A DNA stretch of 6,971 bases, taken from assembly GCA_027346765.1 (NCBI GenBank), contig DAIERN010000076.1, positions 1 to 6,971 of the forward strand, written 5' to 3'. The stretch comes from Chloroflexota bacterium (lineage in GTDB: Bacteria > Chloroflexota > Limnocylindria > Limnocylindrales > CSP1-4). Position numbers and translations under genes: made by a program. Numbering within the stretch: the stretch's first letter is position 1; each line of letters opens with the position of its first letter. This document shows, piece by piece, positions 5,215 to 6,971 of the stretch. The notes beneath the pieces were generated by a model, which ran no database searches, had not been told where the DNA came from, and saw only the letters and a list, made by a program, of their open reading frames with translations.

Positions 5215-5970
5215 TCATGCCGCGGGCTTCCTTGGGCGGTCGCGCGACCCCTGGACGGAGACTTGCAGGGGAAGACGCAGATCGCGTTCGAGCGCGGCAC
5301 GGCCCGCCACCGTCACACGAAGCGCGCGGCTGCCTTCGATCCGTGCCACCCATCGCAGTTCGAACACGCGCACCGCAATCGCTGCCCCAAGCGCGCCGCC
5401 AATGTGGTGCCGCCGCTCTGTCCAGTCGAGACACGTCGTGGCAAACTTCCGCTTCGATCGCCGCACCCGCTCGACGTCCACACCGAAGTCAGAGAACCAT
5501 GCCGCACCGGCCGGCGTGACGGCGAACTCCCGACCACTGCGCGACAGGATCCCCCGTGCCACGAGCGTGTCGGCCAACCCCACACCCAACTGGCCTGCCA
5601 GGTGGTCGTAACACGTGCGGGCACGCTGGACGGCTGTAGGTGTGGGCCGGGGGCTGGGCGCTGGCCCCGGTTGCGGCGTGATTGCCGAGAGCGCTTCGAT
5701 CGCATGGGCCACGTCCGCGTTCGCGATCCGGTAGTAGCGGTGCCGGCCCTGCACGTCACGATCCAGCAGCCCGCCATCCACGAGCTGCGCGAGGTGGCCG
5801 CTGGCGGTCTGCGGTGCGATCCAGGCGACGCGGGCAAGCTCGCCCGCGGTGAGCGCTCGGCCATCGAGCAGCGCCGCGAGCATCGCCGCGCGCGACGCGT
5901 CGCCAACGAGGCTTGCGACTGACGCCAGGGTCGCGCCCTGAGGGCCAGAGTCTGTGTCCACCGCGGTCAT
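5215..5970 (-). CDS. ArsR-like winged-helix transcriptional regulator (251 aa)
   Basis: A DNA-binding repressor-type protein. Residues 15-85 form the winged helix: LASLVGDASRAAMLAAL-like helix (16-35), LTAGELARVAWIAPQTASGHLAQLVDGGLL as helix-turn-helix (40-69), and the wing GRHRYYRIA (75-83). A Pro-rich hinge (99-112) leads to a C-terminal domain of about 135 residues with RARTCYDHLAGQLGV (116-130) and TTCLDWTERRHHIGGALG (178-195). These resemble the sensor half of a longer ArsR subfamily. Cys120 and Cys180 are the only cysteines, suggesting thiol or metal sensing (inference). The classical metal motif ELCVCDL is absent. The ATG at 5970 begins the recognisable protein and lies 6 bases after TACCAT; no Shine-Dalgarno sequence is present. 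It is divergent from the flavin reductase gene, its likely target along with itself. Confidence 0.88.
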   Translation of the reverse strand: MTAVDTDSGPQGATLASVASLVGDASRAAMLAALLDGRALTAGELARVAWIAPQTASGHLAQLVDGGLLDRDVQGRHRYYRIANADVAHAIEALSAITPQPGPAPSPRPTPTAVQRARTCYDHLAGQLGVGLADTLVARGILSRSGREFAVTPAGAAWFSDFGVDVERVRRSKRKFATTCLDWTERRHHIGGALGAAIAVRVFELRWVARIEGSRALRVTVAGRAALERDLRLPLQVSVQGSRDRPRKPAA

Positions 5971-5976
5971 GCACGA

Positions 5977-5982
5977 ATGGTA
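5977..5982 (-). promoter_or_regulatory. Candidate -10 element (TACCAT) for the ArsR-like gene
   Basis: TACCAT on the minus strand ends 6 bases before the ATG at 5970, so initiation would fall at or beside the A of the start codon. There is no Shine-Dalgarno sequence. The identical hexamer precedes ccsA. Confidence 0.38.
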
Positions 5983-5987
5983 CAGCG

Positions 5988-6014
5988 CGACGTACACGAT
6001 CGATTCGTCCGTCG
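5988..6014. promoter_or_regulatory. Candidate operator: 27-base dyad between the divergent regulator and flavin reductase genes
   Basis: CGACGTAC (5988-5995) and GTCCGTCG (6007-6014) are inverted copies, with 7 of 8 positions paired, around an 11-base centre at 6001. The dyad lies between the two -10-like hexamers, where an ArsR-type dimer could block both promoters. In this GC-rich sequence a dyad of this quality can also arise by chance. Confidence 0.3.
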
Positions 6015-6041
6015 CCGAAACAATGGCGCCGTCTCGGCCGG

Positions 6042-6047
6042 TACAAC
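6042..6047 (+). promoter_or_regulatory. Candidate -10 element (TACAAC) for the flavin reductase gene
   Basis: TACAAC ends 6 bases before the ATG at 6054, the same geometry as the divergent regulator. Only a weak AGGA lies between hexamer and start. The sequence just before it (6026-6041) recurs at 3072-3087. Confidence 0.36.
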
Positions 6048-6053
6048 AGGACC

Positions 6054-6683
6054 ATGAAGACTTCGCCCGCACATCGAACCATCCAGCCATCAATCCTCTA
6101 CTACGGCACGCCGGTTTCGCTGATCAGCACAACGAACCCGGACGGCACACCCAACCTCTCGCCGATGTCCTCTTCGTGGGCGCTCGGCAACCGCATCGTC
6201 CTTGGCATGGCGACCAGCGGCCGGGGCTTTCTCAATATTGAGCGCACGATGGAGTGCGTCATCAACATGCCCTCGCCGGAGATCTGGAAGGAGGTCGAGC
6301 GTATCGCCGACACCACGGGCGTCGACCCGGTGCCAGACCACAAGGCCGCGATGGGCTACCGCTTCGAGCCAAAGAAGTTCGAGTGCGCAGGGCTCACGCC
6401 GCTCGCCTCGGAGGTGGTCGCGCCGCCGCGCGTCGCCGAATGCCCGCTCCAGTTCGAAGCGCGCGTGCTGGCCATTCATCGCGCGACCCCTTCCGAGAGC
6501 GACGGCCCGGTCCCGGTGGCCGCGATCGAGACCCGCGTTGAGCGTGTGCACGCGCATGAGTCCATCGTCATCCCCGGTTCGAACCACATCGACACGAGCC
6601 GGTGGAGTCCCCTCTTCTACGTTTTTCGCCACTACTTCGGCCTGGGCCGGGAACTGGGGACGAACTATCGAGTGGAAGCCTGA
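6054..6683 (+). CDS. Flavin reductase-like / FMN-binding split-barrel protein (209 aa)
   Basis: A cytoplasmic flavin-binding protein. Residues 12-60 match the start of the flavin reductase-like domain: ILYYGTPVSLISTTNPDG, then NLSPMSSSWALG (34-45, the usual flavin phosphate-contact region), then IVLGM and the GFLNIERTMECVINMPS helix-strand (58-74). PLQFEARVLAI (131-141) and HIDTSRWSPLFYVFRHYFGLG (178-198) close the barrel and C-terminus. Family members bind FMN non-covalently and either supply reduced flavin to a monooxygenase or act alone as oxidoreductases; no monooxygenase is visible here. The ATG at 6054 is preferred to the longer frame from 5913, which would overlap the divergent regulator. 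It is probably controlled by the divergent ArsR-like protein. Confidence 0.88.
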   Translation: MKTSPAHRTIQPSILYYGTPVSLISTTNPDGTPNLSPMSSSWALGNRIVLGMATSGRGFLNIERTMECVINMPSPEIWKEVERIADTTGVDPVPDHKAAMGYRFEPKKFECAGLTPLASEVVAPPRVAECPLQFEARVLAIHRATPSESDGPVPVAAIETRVERVHAHESIVIPGSNHIDTSRWSPLFYVFRHYFGLGRELGTNYRVEA

Positions 6684-6701
6684 ACCGGAAGTCTGAGCGG
6701 G

Positions 6702-6720
6702 GGCCGGGGTTTCCCAGGCC
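6702..6720 (+). terminator. Possible hairpin after the flavin reductase gene
   Basis: GGCCGGG (6702-6708) can pair with CCC-A-GGCC (6713-6720) across a GTTT loop, giving a 7-bp GC stem with one bulged A, 18 bases after the stop at 6683. There is no following T run, so intrinsic termination is uncertain. Confidence 0.3.
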
Positions 6721-6763
6721 GCGATACCGCCGACAGGCGTCTGTGATGCCCGCCCGGGCTGCC
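6716..6763. repeat. Copy 2 of a dispersed ~50-base sequence (partner at 3221-3270)
   Basis: This copy is intergenic, between the flavin reductase stop and the 44-residue gene, just before TATCAT (6765-6770). Read on the minus strand in the frame used by copy 1, it gives SQTPVGGI against SQMPVGGI, as if it were a remnant of a related coding sequence. Confidence 0.55.
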
Positions 6764-6764
6764 C

Positions 6765-6770
6765 TATCAT
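6765..6770 (+). promoter_or_regulatory. Candidate -10 element (TATCAT) for the small membrane peptide gene
   Basis: TATCAT lies 18 bases before the ATG at 6789 and matches four of six consensus -10 positions. Initiation about 7 bases later would leave a short leader containing the Shine-Dalgarno site. No -35 is evident. Confidence 0.38.
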
Positions 6771-6788
6771 GACCCCCGGGAGCCGACG

Positions 6789-6923
6789 ATGGCCCGATGC
6801 CACCCCGCCGCTACCGTCGCCGCGACCATCGCGCTCGCGCTGCTCGGCCTCGGCTTCATGGCCTGGCTCGCCGTGCAGGCCACTTTGGCCCTGATTTCCG
6901 ATCTCTCGATTCCTCTGGTGTGA
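6789..6923 (+). CDS. Small single-span membrane protein (44 aa)
   Basis: A 44-codon frame, MARCHPAATV followed by a hydrophobic segment of about 27 residues (AATIALALLGLGFMAWLAVQ and ATLALI), ending SDLSIPLV. GGGAG (6778-6782) lies 6 bases before the ATG and TATCAT lies before that, so transcription and translation signals are both present. It probably crosses the inner membrane once with a very short N-terminus. I do not recognise a family. The next gene starts three bases after its stop, implying co-transcription, so it may be a small subunit or modulator of whatever that gene encodes (inference). Confidence 0.6.
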   Translation: MARCHPAATVAATIALALLGLGFMAWLAVQATLALISDLSIPLV

Positions 6924-6926
6924 GCC

Positions 6927-6971
6927 ATGCCTCCGAACGCACAGATCCGAGCACCCCAAGGCTTCAACCGG
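6927..6971 (+). CDS. Start of an unidentified gene, first 15 codons (cut by window edge)
   Basis: The ATG at 6927, three bases after the stop of the 44-residue gene, is open to the window edge, giving MPPNAQIRAPQGFNR. No separate Shine-Dalgarno sequence is clear, so translation may be coupled to the upstream gene. Too little is present to name a family; the fragment is polar and not signal-peptide-like. Confidence 0.45.
   Translation, partial: MPPNAQIRAPQGFNR

Noticed and set aside
5213..5218. TATCAT followed by ATG at 5217 on the plus strand as a promoter and gene start
   Set aside because: It overlaps the stop of the well-supported regulator, and the plus-strand frame that follows is an Arg/Pro/Ala-rich shadow. 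It may be chance, although it resembles the arrangement at 6765.
5971..6093. A longer regulator starting at 6093
   Set aside because: It would overlap the divergent flavin reductase gene and its control region. The added residues have no domain character, and the winged-helix protein is complete from 5970.
6769..6923. ATG at 6769 as an alternative start near the small membrane gene
   Set aside because: Its frame gives a Pro/Arg/Ser-rich translation and has no ribosome site; the ATG at 6789 has GGGAG at 6 bases and a coherent hydrophobic product.

Overview
The window is a high-GC bacterial chromosome segment with six complete protein genes, one complete very small gene and two genes cut by the window edges. 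All are tightly packed and no gap exceeds about 205 bases. A hand count gives 70% G+C for 361-420 and 58% for 3661-3720. Gene content (acyl-CoA metabolism, system II cytochrome c maturation, non-cellulosomal cohesin/dockerin proteins) and heptanucleotide intergenic repeats would fit an environmental Chloroflexota-like bacterium. That placement is a weak inference; nothing here fixes the taxonomy.

Left part (1-3056): a minus-strand enoyl-CoA hydratase/isomerase start runs off the left edge. Divergent from it is a plus-strand pair, an alpha/beta hydrolase and a PIG-L/LmbE-type deacetylase, 16 bases apart and probably one operon. A 70-base heptad-repeat tract then precedes ccsA, a cytochrome c assembly membrane protein.

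Middle (3116-5214), minus strand and convergent with ccsA: a secreted cohesin-dockerin protein with an unrecognised C-terminal domain, followed with a 25-base overlap by a small secreted protein with a possible PepSY-like fold. This is the accessory-looking part of the window, with visibly lower G+C. Its most notable feature is a run of 11 C (coding strand) exactly between signal peptide and mature protein. As given, the run puts the two parts in different frames; 10 C would join them into one 485-residue protein. This is either a phase-variable contingency tract or a homopolymer sequencing error.

Right part (5215-6971): an ArsR-like winged-helix regulator (minus) and a flavin-reductase-like protein (plus) are divergent, share an 83-base intergenic region with a 27-base dyad, and look like a regulator/target pair. 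Their start codons, and that of ccsA, lie only 6-8 bases after -10-like hexamers, suggesting leaderless or nearly leaderless transcripts. Then come a 44-residue single-span membrane peptide and the first 15 codons of another gene.

Between genes the recurring structure is 7-base periodic tracts (three of them) plus AT-rich -10-like hexamers. A separate pair of about 50-base sequences (3221-3270 and 6716-6763) differ by transitions and small gaps only.
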